Source of the DNA: Proteobacteria bacterium UBA6908
GTDB lineage: Bacteria > Pseudomonadota > Gammaproteobacteria > Acidiferrobacterales > UBA6901
Assembly: GCA_002451085.1 (NCBI GenBank)
Contig: DKBE01000007.1
Span: 1,891 to 10,329 of the forward strand
Length of the DNA stretch: 8,439 nucleotides
Direction of reading: 5' to 3'
Shown here one piece after another: positions 1-7,134 of this stretch (its first letter is position 1; each line of letters opens with the position of its first letter). The position numbers were made by a program, and so were the translations under genes. The notes beneath the pieces are model-generated. The model was not told where the DNA came from, did not search any database, and worked only from the letters and a program-made list of their open reading frames with translations.

Positions 1-1197
1 CCATTTCATGCCGAAACCCAAGCCGCCGATATACGTCGGGCGCGACACCATCGGCCACGCTGTAGATTCCTCGGCGATGGTCTGCGTGCCCGGGTGATCG
101 CGATAAACCGCCTCGTTCAGGTTGCGCAGAAACTGAATGGCGTCGAGATCTTCCCTGCCGCCAAATTCATTCGGAATCCATTCGCCTTCCTTGCGCGCGT
201 AGTCGAGGTACAGCATCGAAGCCACGGCATCCACGCGGAGTGCGTCAATGTGATAGCGGTCGAGCCAGAATAGCGCGCTCGACGAGAGAAACGAGCGCAC
301 CTCGTGTCGCCCGTAGTTGAAGATGCTTGAGCTCCATTCCGGATGGTAGCCACGCTTCGGATCGGCGTGTTCGAAGAGATGTGTTCCATCGAAGAACGCC
401 AGCCCATGTTCATCGGTCGGGAAGTGCGACGGTACCCAGTCGAGGACGATGCCAATATCCTGCTGATGCAATGCGTCAACCAGGTGCATGAATTCCTGGG
501 GGGTGCCGTAGCGTGCGGTTGGTGCAAAGTAGCCGGTGGTCTGGTAACCCCACGATCCATAGAATGGATGCTCGGTCACCGGCATGAGTTCGACGTGCGT
601 GAAACCCATCTCCTTCACATATGAAGCCAGCTGTTCAGCGTGTTCACGGTAACTGAGAGCCCGGTTGTCGTTCTCCGGCATGCGCCGCCACGAACCAAGG
701 TGCAATTCGTAGGCGGCATGCGGAGCATCGAGTGCATTCGCCGTGTGGCGGTTTTTCATCCAGCGGGCATCCTGCCATTCGTAATCCAGCGGCCAGACGA
801 TCGAGGCCGTTGATGGCGGACATTCGGCACGAAAGGCAAACGGATCGGCCTTGTCGACCTGGTAGCCGTGCAAACGCGAGTGCAGGTGATACTTGTACAA
901 CGTACCCGGGCCGACACCTGGAATGAAACCTTCCCAGATCCCGGAGCCGTCGGGACGTACTCGTAGCGGGTGTGTCTCGGGATTCCAGTCGTTGAAATCG
1001 CCAATTACCGAAACCCGTTCGGCGTTCGGTGCCCACAACGCAAAGTGGGTCCCGCGCACATCGTTCAGTGTTCGCGGGTGAGCACCGAGTTTTTCGTACA
1101 GGCGGAAGTGCGTCCCCTGGCGAAAGAGATAGATGTCGTGTTCGGTCAGGAGGCTCGCCCCGTGCAGCACCTGCTCTTTCGCAGAGATTGTTGTCAT
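1..1197 (-). CDS. glgB: 1,4-alpha-glucan branching enzyme GlgB, 3' end cut off by the window
   Basis: Transfers alpha-1,4 glucan segments to alpha-1,6 positions during glycogen synthesis in the cytoplasm. The 399 visible residues begin [13 protein letters not shown]48/early-set domain spans about residues 45-125 ([20 protein letters not shown] at 52-71). The GH13 barrel starts near 160 (YELHLGSW, then [13 protein letters not shown] at 214-226). Region I is VLDWVPSHF (251-259), region II is [16 protein letters not shown] with nucleophile D323, and region III is TIAEEST with general acid E376. Region IV and the C-terminal beta domain lie beyond the left edge. The N-terminus is short compared with E. 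coli GlgB, which has an extra N-terminal module, so this is the shorter form of the family. The start is ATG at 1197, with GGAG 8 nt upstream on the coding strand. The gene diverges from the GGDEF/EAL gene. No other glycogen gene is visible, apart from a possible stump overlapping the start codon. The identification is secure. Confidence 0.96.
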   Translation of the reverse strand, partial: MTTISAKEQVLHGASLLTEHDIYLFRQGTHFRLYEKLGAHPRTLNDVRGTHFALWAPNAERVSVIGDFNDWNPETHPLRVRPDGSGIWEGFIPGVGPGTLYKYHLHSRLHGYQVDKADPFAFRAECPPSTASIVWPLDYEWQDARWMKNRHTANALDAPHAAYELHLGSWRRMPENDNRALSYREHAEQLASYVKEMGFTHVELMPVTEHPFYGSWGYQTTGYFAPTARYGTPQEFMHLVDALHQQDIGIVLDWVPSHFPTDEHGLAFFDGTHLFEHADPKRGYHPEWSSSIFNYGRHEVRSFLSSSALFWLDRYHIDALRVDAVASMLYLDYARKEGEWIPNEFGGREDLDAIQFLRNLNEAVYRDHPGTQTIAEESTAWPMVSRPTYIGGLGFGMKW

Positions 1198-1334
1198 GTC
1201 GGGTTCTCCATGCTGAAAACGTCGCCTGAGCATGGCATCAGAAGCACATCGCCGTTCAACTGCTCAGGATGCCCCAGTTCGCCATGTGCCCTCGCGGTCA
1301 GCGGGAAGGCAATGCTTCCATTGGGTTGCTGCCA
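1194..1334 (-). pseudogene. Possible 3' stump of a lost gene upstream of glgB (46 sense codons, ATGA overlap)
   Basis: On the minus strand, one frame is open from just after a TAA (1337-1335) to a TGA at 1196-1194, which overlaps the glgB ATG as ATGA. That overlap is typical of translationally coupled operon genes. The 46 codons include the stretch [19 protein letters not shown]. The last part loosely resembles the closing strand of the C-terminal beta domain in GH13 amylase-family enzymes, which often end in a pattern like LPPxSgxVf; GH13 genes are usual neighbours of glgB. No good start or ribosome binding site exists for the frame, since the first TTG is near the end. If real it is therefore a truncated remnant rather than a gene. 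It could also be a chance open stretch, as 46 codons is short. Confidence 0.3.
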
Positions 1335-1718
1335 TTACAGCAAAAACCGAATTCGTTAAATCTATCGCATTTATCAGGACAGACAAAACCAACAAGCTGA
1401 AAAACTGGCTGAATTGGTATGAAGCGGCCAAATGACGGGTGCCTGGTGCTGGGCAAACAGATCCAGCGCGACCAACGAATGATGCTGGCTTTGGTCTGAA
1501 ACGGGGCAATTACCGCTTGCGAAAGGCCTTTACCGGAGGGAAGCTGGCTATAAGTGAGCGGAGCTTGCTATTCTATATATGAAGCACGGTGCCGGCCCAT
1601 CAAGGCCACCCTAGCGCGATTCATGGCACATGACAAACAATTAACAATTCATAGCTAGCGGCTTCAGCGCAGGTGATACAAGAAAGTTACCTAGCCCGTG
1701 CAAAGGGACGGAAACGGA
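1198..1718. other. Divergent intergenic region between glgB and the GGDEF/EAL gene
   Basis: About 520 nt without a convincing intact gene; the open frames here have no family-like sequence. It holds the possible gene stump and weak glgB promoter described separately. For the rightward gene, isolated boxes are visible: TATAAG at 1549-1554, TATATA at 1574-1579, and ATGACA at 1630-1635. None has a well-spaced partner, so I do not call a promoter. A 7-bp tandem repeat AACAATT lies at 1636-1642 and 1643-1649, and CTAGCG occurs at 1611-1616 and 1655-1660 on either side of it. This AT-rich patch 70-80 nt before the rightward start is a reasonable place for a promoter or regulator site, but nothing proves it. 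No tRNA, terminator with a T-run, or known riboswitch was recognised. Confidence 0.5.
1359..1386 (-). promoter_or_regulatory. Weak candidate sigma70-type promoter for glgB
   Basis: Read on the minus strand: TTGTCT (1386-1381, four of six to TTGACA), a 16-nt spacer, then TAGATT (1364-1359, four of six to TATAAT). It would give a leader of roughly 155 nt that includes the possible gene stump. Both boxes are poor, so this is only a candidate. Confidence 0.18.
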
Positions 1719-4295
1719 ATGCCGACGCGTGCACCACTTTCAGCGGATACCTTCAACCGCCGTTTTCGCCTGTTCATTCTCCTGACCTGGAATCTGCCAC
1801 CGGTGGTAGGGTTGGGATTCCTGATGTTCATCAACATGTTTACCCCGGAGCAGATGCTCCGCATTCTGACGACACCACTGGAGCCGATTTTCATTCTCGC
1901 GAGCATGGTGTTCGCGCATGTGTACTTTAGACGCTATATCCGTCCGGTTCATGACTACCTGACTCAGCCTGACACGACCCTGGCCAGACAGGCACTAGAG
2001 CGGATGCGCTGGTTCCCGCTGCATTACTGGACTGCCTTCATTATCTACCTGTTACTGGCGCCGCTCTCGGTCATCATGGCTGCCGAACTCTACGCCGGAT
2101 TTGTCGCCACGACCATTGACTGGTTCCGCATCCACCTGGTTGCCCTGATTGTCTCGATCATCGTCGGCCTGCCGATCTTCTTTATGATTCTCGACTTGTT
2201 CGGGCGCGCCTTGCGTGGCGCGGAACTGTCACGACCGCATTTGACGATACGTGTCAAAGTATTTCTGATCGGCGCGCTCGTTCCGTTATTGATCGATACC
2301 ATGCTGGTGCAGTATTTCTGGACACGTACCGGATATTTCACCGGTGAAACCTTTGCCATGTGGCTGATGCTCGAGCTCCTGGCCATCGGGGGCAGCCTGA
2401 TTTTCCTGCGCAGCTTCGGACAATCGTTGGATCCATTGCGGGTCGTTATTCAGAAGGGTGTCGGCGGTGTCGAAGCCGGTGAGGTAATCCCGAGCGCCTT
2501 GTCTACGGATGAGCTGGGTGTGCTCGCCGATGATTTCCGGAAACTGATGGTAGATCGGCAACGAGCGGAAGTTGAGCTGGCGCGTGAAAAGGAAATGGCC
2601 GAAGTCACCCTGGCCTCGATCGGAGATGGGGTCATTACCACCGACACGGAAGGTCGCATCACGTTTCTGAATGCCGTTGCTGAATACCTGACGGGTTGGA
2701 ACCAGGCAGAGGCCCGCGAGCGGCCGTTGACCGAAATCTTTCCGATCTTCAATGAGCTGACGCGCAAGCCAGTCACCAACCCGGTGGCGCGTTGCCTGCG
2801 GGAAGGGCGTATTGTCGGGCTGGCGAATCACACGGTACTGGTTCGCGCCGACGGACGGGAATTTGCCATCGAGGATTCCGCTGCACCGATTCGTGACAGC
2901 AGCGGTACGATCGTGGGTGTAGTGCTGGTGTTTCACGATGTCACCCGCGCGCGCGAAATGGCGAACCGCTTGTCCTGGCAGGCTACGCACGACGCATTGT
3001 CCGGCTTGCATAATCGAATCGCTTTCGAGGAGCGCCTGCGCCACCTTCTGAGCCTGGAAGCTGCAGATGACGCCGTGCATCACGTACTGCTCTATATCGA
3101 CCTGGACCAGTTCAAGGTAGTGAATGACATTGCCGGACACATCGCCGGCGACGAGATGCTGAAGCAAATTGCTGTTCTCATGCAACAGCAGGTGCGCGAA
3201 TCCGACATGCTCGCGCGGCTTGGTGGGGATGAGTTCGGATTGATCCTGACCGACTGTGAACTTGAGAACGCCACACGCATCGCCGATTCCATCCACGAGG
3301 CCCTTGAGCAATATAAATTTCTCTGGGATGAGCGCGTCTATCGCGTCGGGGCCAGTATCGGCATGCTCCGTTTCCGACCCGGGCATTATTCCCTGACCGA
3401 ACTGATGAGCGCCGTCGATCTTGCCTGCTACGCCGCCAAGAATACCGGCCGAGGCCGTACCCATGTGTATGTTCCCGAAGACGAACGGACACAACAGCAC
3501 CGCAGTGAGATGGACTGGGCGGCTCGGATCAGCGAAGCCGTCGAGCATGATTATTTGGTGCTGTATGGTCAGACCATCGCACATCTCAACAGTGTGAATC
3601 CGGGGCCCGGTCTGCACTTCGAGGTGCTGGTGCGTCTGCGAGATCAGGAGAACGGACTGGTACCGCCCGGGGTGTTTCTGCCTGCGGCCGAACGATTCGA
3701 CCTCATGCCGATTGTGGATCGCTGGATCATTACGCGCACGTTTTCCCTTATGGCCGAAACCCTGCAACGCCACGGTCGCCGATCCATTGCCCAATGCGCC
3801 ATCAATCTTTCCGGAGCAACCATCGGCGATCAGTCGCTGCTTCCATTTATCAAGAGCCAACTGACCCTGCATCATTTGCCGCCGGAGATTATTTGCTTTG
3901 AGATCACCGAAACCGCGGCGATCTCGCATTTTCCGACTGCCATGCAGTTCATCAGTGAACTTCGTCATCTGGGCTGTCGTTTTGCGCTCGATGACTTTGG
4001 CAGTGGCATGTCCTCGTTTTCCTATCTGCGCAGCTTGCCGGTTGACTACCTGAAAATTGATGGCGTGTTTGTGCGTGACCTGGCCAACGATCCTGTGAAC
4101 CGCTCACTGGTGGGAAATATCAACGACATTGGCCATCTGCTGGGCAAGTACACCATCGCCGAGCATGCCGAGAACGACAGCGCTCTGGATTATCTGCGCA
4201 AACTGGGGGTGGACTACGCCCAGGGTTACGGCATTAGCCGGCCGGTACCGCTGGATGAATTACTGAATGGTTCGCCATCCGGCATGTCCGGCTGA
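1719..4295 (+). CDS. Membrane-bound 6TM-HAMP-PAS-GGDEF-EAL cyclic-di-GMP synthase/phosphodiesterase
   Basis: An 858-residue inner-membrane signalling enzyme. Six hydrophobic helices lie at about 17-39, 54-73, 102-125, 139-160, 180-198 and 213-232, with no sizeable periplasmic domain. A HAMP-like linker follows (about 233-285, with [14 protein letters not shown]), then PAS (about 293-409), GGDEF (about 413-585) and EAL (about 597-850). The GGDEF domain looks active: D461 in the metal-binding strand, GHIAGDEML at 473-481, GGDEF at 502-506, and an inhibitory I-site RESD at 493-496, five residues before it. The EAL motif itself reads EVL (E635), but the other catalytic positions are present: N696, E728, D758-D759, K779, E815 and Q835. 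The protein may therefore both make GTP-derived c-di-GMP and hydrolyse it to pGpG. I chose ATG 1719, which has AAGGGA about 10 nt upstream. GTG 1698, seven codons earlier, is possible but lacks a clear ribosome binding site. gltX follows after 53 nt. The domain call is secure; which activity dominates cannot be read from sequence. Confidence 0.95.
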   Translation: MPTRAPLSADTFNRRFRLFILLTWNLPPVVGLGFLMFINMFTPEQMLRILTTPLEPIFILASMVFAHVYFRRYIRPVHDYLTQPDTTLARQALERMRWFPLHYWTAFIIYLLLAPLSVIMAAELYAGFVATTIDWFRIHLVALIVSIIVGLPIFFMILDLFGRALRGAELSRPHLTIRVKVFLIGALVPLLIDTMLVQYFWTRTGYFTGETFAMWLMLELLAIGGSLIFLRSFGQSLDPLRVVIQKGVGGVEAGEVIPSALSTDELGVLADDFRKLMVDRQRAEVELAREKEMAEVTLASIGDGVITTDTEGRITFLNAVAEYLTGWNQAEARERPLTEIFPIFNELTRKPVTNPVARCLREGRIVGLANHTVLVRADGREFAIEDSAAPIRDSSGTIVGVVLVFHDVTRAREMANRLSWQATHDALSGLHNRIAFEERLRHLLSLEAADDAVHHVLLYIDLDQFKVVNDIAGHIAGDEMLKQIAVLMQQQVRESDMLARLGGDEFGLILTDCELENATRIADSIHEALEQYKFLWDERVYRVGASIGMLRFRPGHYSLTELMSAVDLACYAAKNTGRGRTHVYVPEDERTQQHRSEMDWAARISEAVEHDYLVLYGQTIAHLNSVNPGPGLHFEVLVRLRDQENGLVPPGVFLPAAERFDLMPIVDRWIITRTFSLMAETLQRHGRRSIAQCAINLSGATIGDQSLLPFIKSQLTLHHLPPEIICFEITETAAISHFPTAMQFISELRHLGCRFALDDFGSGMSSFSYLRSLPVDYLKIDGVFVRDLANDPVNRSLVGNINDIGHLLGKYTIAEHAENDSALDYLRKLGVDYAQGYGISRPVPLDELLNGSPSGMSG

Positions 4296-4348
4296 TTTTC
4301 CGCGCCGATTTCATTACCATAGCGACCTTTCCGCCATCGGCCGCGCCC

Positions 4349-5761
4349 ATGACCATTCGTACCCGTTTTGCCCCGAGCCCGACCGGCTACCTGCATATTG
4401 GTGGTGCCCGCACGGCACTGTTTTCCTGGCTGCATGCACGCAAGCACGGGGGTATCTTTATATTACGTATCGAGGATACTGACCTGGAGCGCTCCACCGC
4501 CGAGTCGGTGGATGCCATCCTGCAGGGCATGACCTGGCTGGGGCTGGAATACGACGAAGGTCCGTTCTTTCAGACTCACCGTTTCCCGCGCTACCAGGAA
4601 GTGATCGACCGCATGCTCAACGAGGGCACGGCCTATCACTGCTATTGCACCCGTGAGCGGCTGGAAGCACTGCGCAACGAGCAAATGGCGCGCAAGGAAA
4701 AACCGCGCTACGACGGCAAGTGCCGCCACGGTGTGGCCAATCCACCATCGGATATACCGCCAGTCGTGCGTTTCCGGAATCCCCAGGAAGGCGCGGTGGT
4801 CGTCGAAGACCTGATTCGCGGCCGCGTGGCGTTCCAGAACAGCGAGCTTGATGACCTCATCATCGCGCGATCGGATGGCACACCGACGTATAACTTTACG
4901 GTCGTGGTCGATGACATGGACATGGGTGTTTCGCACGTGATCCGCGGCGACGACCATCTCAACAATACACCGCGTCAGATGAACATGCTCACGGCCCTAG
5001 GCCACGCGCCGCCGGTGTACGCCCATGTGCCGATGATCCTCGGCAGCGATGGCAGCCGACTCTCCAAGCGCCACGGGGCGGTCAGCGTCATGCAGTACCG
5101 CGATGAGGGTTATTTACCCGAGGCGCTGCTGAATTACCTGGTGCGGCTCGGCTGGTCGAATGGTGACCAGGAGGTATTCACGCTGGACGAATTGCTCCAG
5201 CTGTTCGATGTGAGCAAGGTGCATACCTCGGCGGCAGCCTTCAATCCGGACAAGCTGCTGTGGCTCAACCAGCATTATCTCAAAACCAGCGACCCGCAGC
5301 ATGTGGCCCATCATTTAAGTTATCACCTGGGCAAGCTCGACATCGATCCTTCCAGTGGTCCGTTGCTCACTGACGTGATCGTGGCGCAGCGTGAGCGTGC
5401 CAAGACCCTCGTCGAGATGGCGGCCGCGAGCGCGTTCTTCTACCGGGATTTCCCGGCATACGAGGCCAAGGACGCTGACAGTCATCTAAAGCCCGAAGCG
5501 CTTGCCGTACTCTCGGACGTGCGCGACCGGCTCAGCACGTTGACCGATTGGAGTGCCGAAGCCATCCATGCCGTGGTACATGCCGTGGCCGATGGGCATG
5601 GGCTCAAGCTTGGCAAGATCGCCCAGCCACTGCGGGTAGCGGTGGCCGGGCGGGCGGTATCGCCGCCCATTGACCAGACGCTGGTGCTGCTCGGTCGCGA
5701 AAAAACCCTCGCACGCCTGGAGCGTGCCATCGAGTATATTCGTTCCCGCATGCCAGCCTGA
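4349..5761 (+). CDS. gltX: Glutamyl-tRNA synthetase
   Basis: Cytoplasmic class I aminoacyl-tRNA synthetase that charges tRNA-Glu with glutamate. It has 470 residues, the normal bacterial length. The N-terminus has [18 protein letters not shown] with the HIGH-type motif HIGG at 16-19. The KMSKS-type loop is SRLSKR at 236-241. A zinc site is intact, with C98-x-C100 and C125-x-H127, the same spacing and positions as known for the E. coli enzyme. The glutamate-binding and tRNA-contact stretch [20 protein letters not shown] (181-200) is typical, and the C-terminal anticodon-binding helical domain is complete ([16 protein letters not shown] at 419-434). The start is ATG 4349, required by the conserved [10 protein letters not shown] opening, although no strong Shine-Dalgarno is visible. 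Only 53 nt separate it from the GGDEF/EAL gene, with no terminator seen, so read-through is possible. apbE begins 7 nt downstream. Identification is firm. Confidence 0.98.
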   Translation: MTIRTRFAPSPTGYLHIGGARTALFSWLHARKHGGIFILRIEDTDLERSTAESVDAILQGMTWLGLEYDEGPFFQTHRFPRYQEVIDRMLNEGTAYHCYCTRERLEALRNEQMARKEKPRYDGKCRHGVANPPSDIPPVVRFRNPQEGAVVVEDLIRGRVAFQNSELDDLIIARSDGTPTYNFTVVVDDMDMGVSHVIRGDDHLNNTPRQMNMLTALGHAPPVYAHVPMILGSDGSRLSKRHGAVSVMQYRDEGYLPEALLNYLVRLGWSNGDQEVFTLDELLQLFDVSKVHTSAAAFNPDKLLWLNQHYLKTSDPQHVAHHLSYHLGKLDIDPSSGPLLTDVIVAQRERAKTLVEMAAASAFFYRDFPAYEAKDADSHLKPEALAVLSDVRDRLSTLTDWSAEAIHAVVHAVADGHGLKLGKIAQPLRVAVAGRAVSPPIDQTLVLLGREKTLARLERAIEYIRSRMPA

Positions 5762-5768
5762 GACAATC

Positions 5769-6803
5769 ATGGGTGCTTTTGTGACACTTTGTTCCCGCCT
5801 CTTGGTCGTGCTGGCCGGGTTGTTGATCGGGTTACCGGCCCAGGCGGAATGGTTTTCCCGCCAGGAAGCCATCATGGGCACGGTGGTGCGCGTTGAGTTG
5901 TGGCACACGGATGCCGCCAAGGCCGATGTCGCGATGGCGGCGGTGATGGCCGAGATGCATCGCATCGATGAGGCCATGAGTCCTTATAAGGAGCAAAGCG
6001 AACTCTCGCGAATCAATCGAGAAGCGGCCAAGGGCCCGGTGGCGATCAGTCAGGAAATGGTCGATATCCTGACCCGTTCCATTGAATTTTCGAAGCTTTC
6101 AGACGGCGCGTTCGACATCACCTTTTCAAGCGTTGGCTACCTCTACGATTACCGAAAGCACATCAAGCCGAGCGATGCCGAGGTCGCGAAGGCGTTACCC
6201 GGCATCAACTACCGGCATTTGCTGCTTGACCCGGAGCACCGAACCATCCGCTATGCCCGCGACGGGGTCCGGATCGATCTGGGCGGAATCGCCAAGGGCT
6301 GGGCCGTTGACCGTTGTATTGCCATGCTCAAGTCTCGCGGCATTCACAATGCAATGGTCATGGCCGGCGGCGACACCCGGTTGCTCGGTGATCGCCGCGG
6401 GCGTCCGTGGAATGTCGGGGTCCGTGACCCCCGACAGCGCAATGCCGTGTCCATCGTATTGCCATTGGCGGACACAGCGATATCGACTTCCGGCGACTAT
6501 GAGCGCTATTTTGAAGAAGACGGTGTCCGCTACCATCACATCATTAACCCAAAAACCGGGAAATCTGCCACTGGTGTTCGCAGCGTCACAGTGATTGCGG
6601 CCGACGCCACCACCACCGAGGGCCTGACCAAGAGTGTGTTCGTGAAAGGCCCGGAGGCGGGCATGCAGTTTCTGCGTACCGTGCCCGGTGTGGAAGGCAT
6701 TGTGATCGATGACCATGGACGCGTGTTGTATTCCGCGGGATTGCAGCCGGGCGCCCAATCACCCCCGGCAGCGGACACCGCCGGTCGGAGCAGTGGCCAC
6801 TAA
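5769..6803 (+). CDS. apbE: Exported ApbE-family FAD:protein FMN transferase
   Basis: Periplasmic flavin transferase family: from FAD it attaches FMN covalently to Thr/Ser of target redox proteins such as NqrB/C and RnfG/D. The protein has 344 residues. A Sec signal peptide (MGAFVTLCSRLLVVLAGLLI...) is predicted to be cut after AQA (24-26). There is no lipobox, so the product should be soluble in the periplasm. Family motifs are IMGTVV (35-40), IDEAMSPYKEQSELSRIN (66-83), DLGGIAKGWAVD (170-181), AGGD (199-202), STSGDYER (239-246) and HHIINPKTG (256-264). The metal-site segment is unusual: where the family commonly has D-x-x-x-T, this protein has E284 and K288 in TTEGLTKSVFVKG. An upstream in-frame ATG (5670) lies inside gltX and would spoil the signal peptide, so ATG 5769 is chosen. 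The gene sits 7 nt behind gltX and is probably co-transcribed. No flavinylation target with a D-G-[AS]-T-[AS]-type motif is seen in the window. The family call is strong; activity is less certain. Confidence 0.93.
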   Translation: MGAFVTLCSRLLVVLAGLLIGLPAQAEWFSRQEAIMGTVVRVELWHTDAAKADVAMAAVMAEMHRIDEAMSPYKEQSELSRINREAAKGPVAISQEMVDILTRSIEFSKLSDGAFDITFSSVGYLYDYRKHIKPSDAEVAKALPGINYRHLLLDPEHRTIRYARDGVRIDLGGIAKGWAVDRCIAMLKSRGIHNAMVMAGGDTRLLGDRRGRPWNVGVRDPRQRNAVSIVLPLADTAISTSGDYERYFEEDGVRYHHIINPKTGKSATGVRSVTVIAADATTTEGLTKSVFVKGPEAGMQFLRTVPGVEGIVIDDHGRVLYSAGLQPGAQSPPAADTAGRSSGH

Positions 6804-6840
6804 CACCGCCATCCCGGCCGTTTGTCGGCCAAGAGGGTGT
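6803..6840 (+). terminator. Stem-loop just after apbE, possible terminator without a U-tract
   Basis: A 5-bp perfect GC stem GGCCG-TTTGT-CGGCC (6816-6830) lies 12 nt after the apbE stop. An outer 5-bp stem encloses it: ACACC at 6803-6807 with GGTGT at 6836-6840. No run of T follows, so this is not a standard intrinsic terminator. It could stabilise the gltX-apbE transcript end or assist termination. Confidence 0.3.
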
Positions 6841-6977
6841 GGAGCGGTAGTAATAGCCATAACCCTCTGATAATTTTACCGAGAGCGTCAGTCGGGCATG
6901 ACTGCAGGGACTGCAGAGTAGCGCGGGAAGTGAAGGGATCAGTGTTGCCGAGTGGGCTAATTGGAACAATAAACTGT
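6841..6977 (+). promoter_or_regulatory. Leader/promoter region upstream of the riboswitch
   Basis: A stretch with no credible coding content that must hold the promoter if the riboswitch transcript starts here. Candidate -10 boxes are GATAAT at 6869-6874 (five of six to consensus, but no good -35), and AATAAA at 6968-6973 paired with TTGCCG at 6945-6950 (17-nt spacer, both four of six). The second would start transcription at or slightly inside the aptamer's closing stem, so the first or another site may be better. The region also has an 8-bp repeat GACTGCAG at 6900-6907 and 6909-6916, and a short hairpin CAGTC/GACTG at 6889-6904. None of these is decisive. Confidence 0.25.
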
Positions 6978-7072
6978 ACTTTGAACAGGGCAACACCGCT
7001 GAAAGGCGGTGACGCAAAGCTCCGAGGCTTCCGGGATAGAACGGATCCCCATGCCAGTCGGGCCGCCAAAGT
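6978..7072 (+). promoter_or_regulatory. Class I cyclic-di-GMP riboswitch (GEMM-I) aptamer
   Basis: The sequence follows the GEMM-I pattern known from Vibrio cholerae Vc2. It has CAGGGCAA at 6986-6993, then a 6-bp stem CACCGC/GCGGTG (6994-6999 with 7006-7011) capped through a T-G wobble by the GNRA tetraloop GAAA (7001-7004). The highly conserved ACGCAAAGC follows at 7012-7020. A third helix contains GGGAT (7033-7037) paired with ATCCC (7045-7049) and an outer GGC/GCC (7026-7028 with 7053-7055). The 3' conserved block AGTCGGGCCGCC is at 7056-7067. The closing stem P1 is a perfect 6 bp, ACTTTG (6978-6983) with CAAAGT (7067-7072), exactly where the family places it. The ligand should be c-di-GMP. 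The GGG before CAA is what I expect of the c-di-GMP-selective type rather than the cGAMP-binding variant, but that position was aligned by eye. It lies about 60 nt before a lipoprotein start, a normal setting for this class. Confidence 0.9.
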
Positions 7073-7128
7073 CGATAATCGTCGCACCTGAATCAATGAT
7101 TGGGTGTATGGCGCAACACTTGGTGAGG
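7073..7128 (+). promoter_or_regulatory. Putative riboswitch expression platform with Shine-Dalgarno GGTGAGG
   Basis: Between the aptamer and the start codon lies a hairpin, CACCT (7085-7089) plus AATC (7091-7094) pairing with GATT (7098-7101) and GGGTG (7102-7106), with one bulged G and no following T-run. A strong Shine-Dalgarno GGTGAGG sits at 7122-7128, six nt before ATG 7135. A competing helix is possible. CGCCAAAGT (7064-7072), which includes the 3' strand of P1, can pair with ACTTGGTG (7118-7125) with one bulged A and one G-T pair, covering the first half of the Shine-Dalgarno. The lack of a terminator and the presence of this pairing suggest translational control. Ligand-stabilised P1 would free the site, giving an ON switch. 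This is inferred from hand pairing only. Confidence 0.45.
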
Positions 7129-7134
7129 ATGACT

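Noticed and set aside
1505..1545. GGCAATTACCGC followed by GCGAAAGGCC and TTTACCGG, slightly reminiscent of a second GEMM aptamer.
   Set aside because: The essential ACGCAAAGC block is absent, and no closing stem or third helix can be drawn.
2286..3968. A 560-codon open frame on the minus strand opposite the GGDEF/EAL gene.
   Set aside because: It lies wholly antisense to a gene with clear domains, has no recognisable protein pattern, and is the kind of long shadow frame that biased codon use creates.
4296..4348. Promoter or terminator between the GGDEF/EAL gene and gltX.
   Set aside because: The 53-nt gap shows no hairpin with a T-run and no paired -35/-10 boxes that I could defend.
5670..5768. 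An earlier in-frame ATG for apbE, giving a 377-residue protein.
   Set aside because: The extra 33 codons lie inside gltX, read as non-conserved sequence, and would bury the signal peptide that starts at ATG 5769.
6822..7091. An 89-codon plus-strand frame over the riboswitch.
   Set aside because: It runs through the structured aptamer in a frame with no protein-like features; the RNA signal explains the sequence better.
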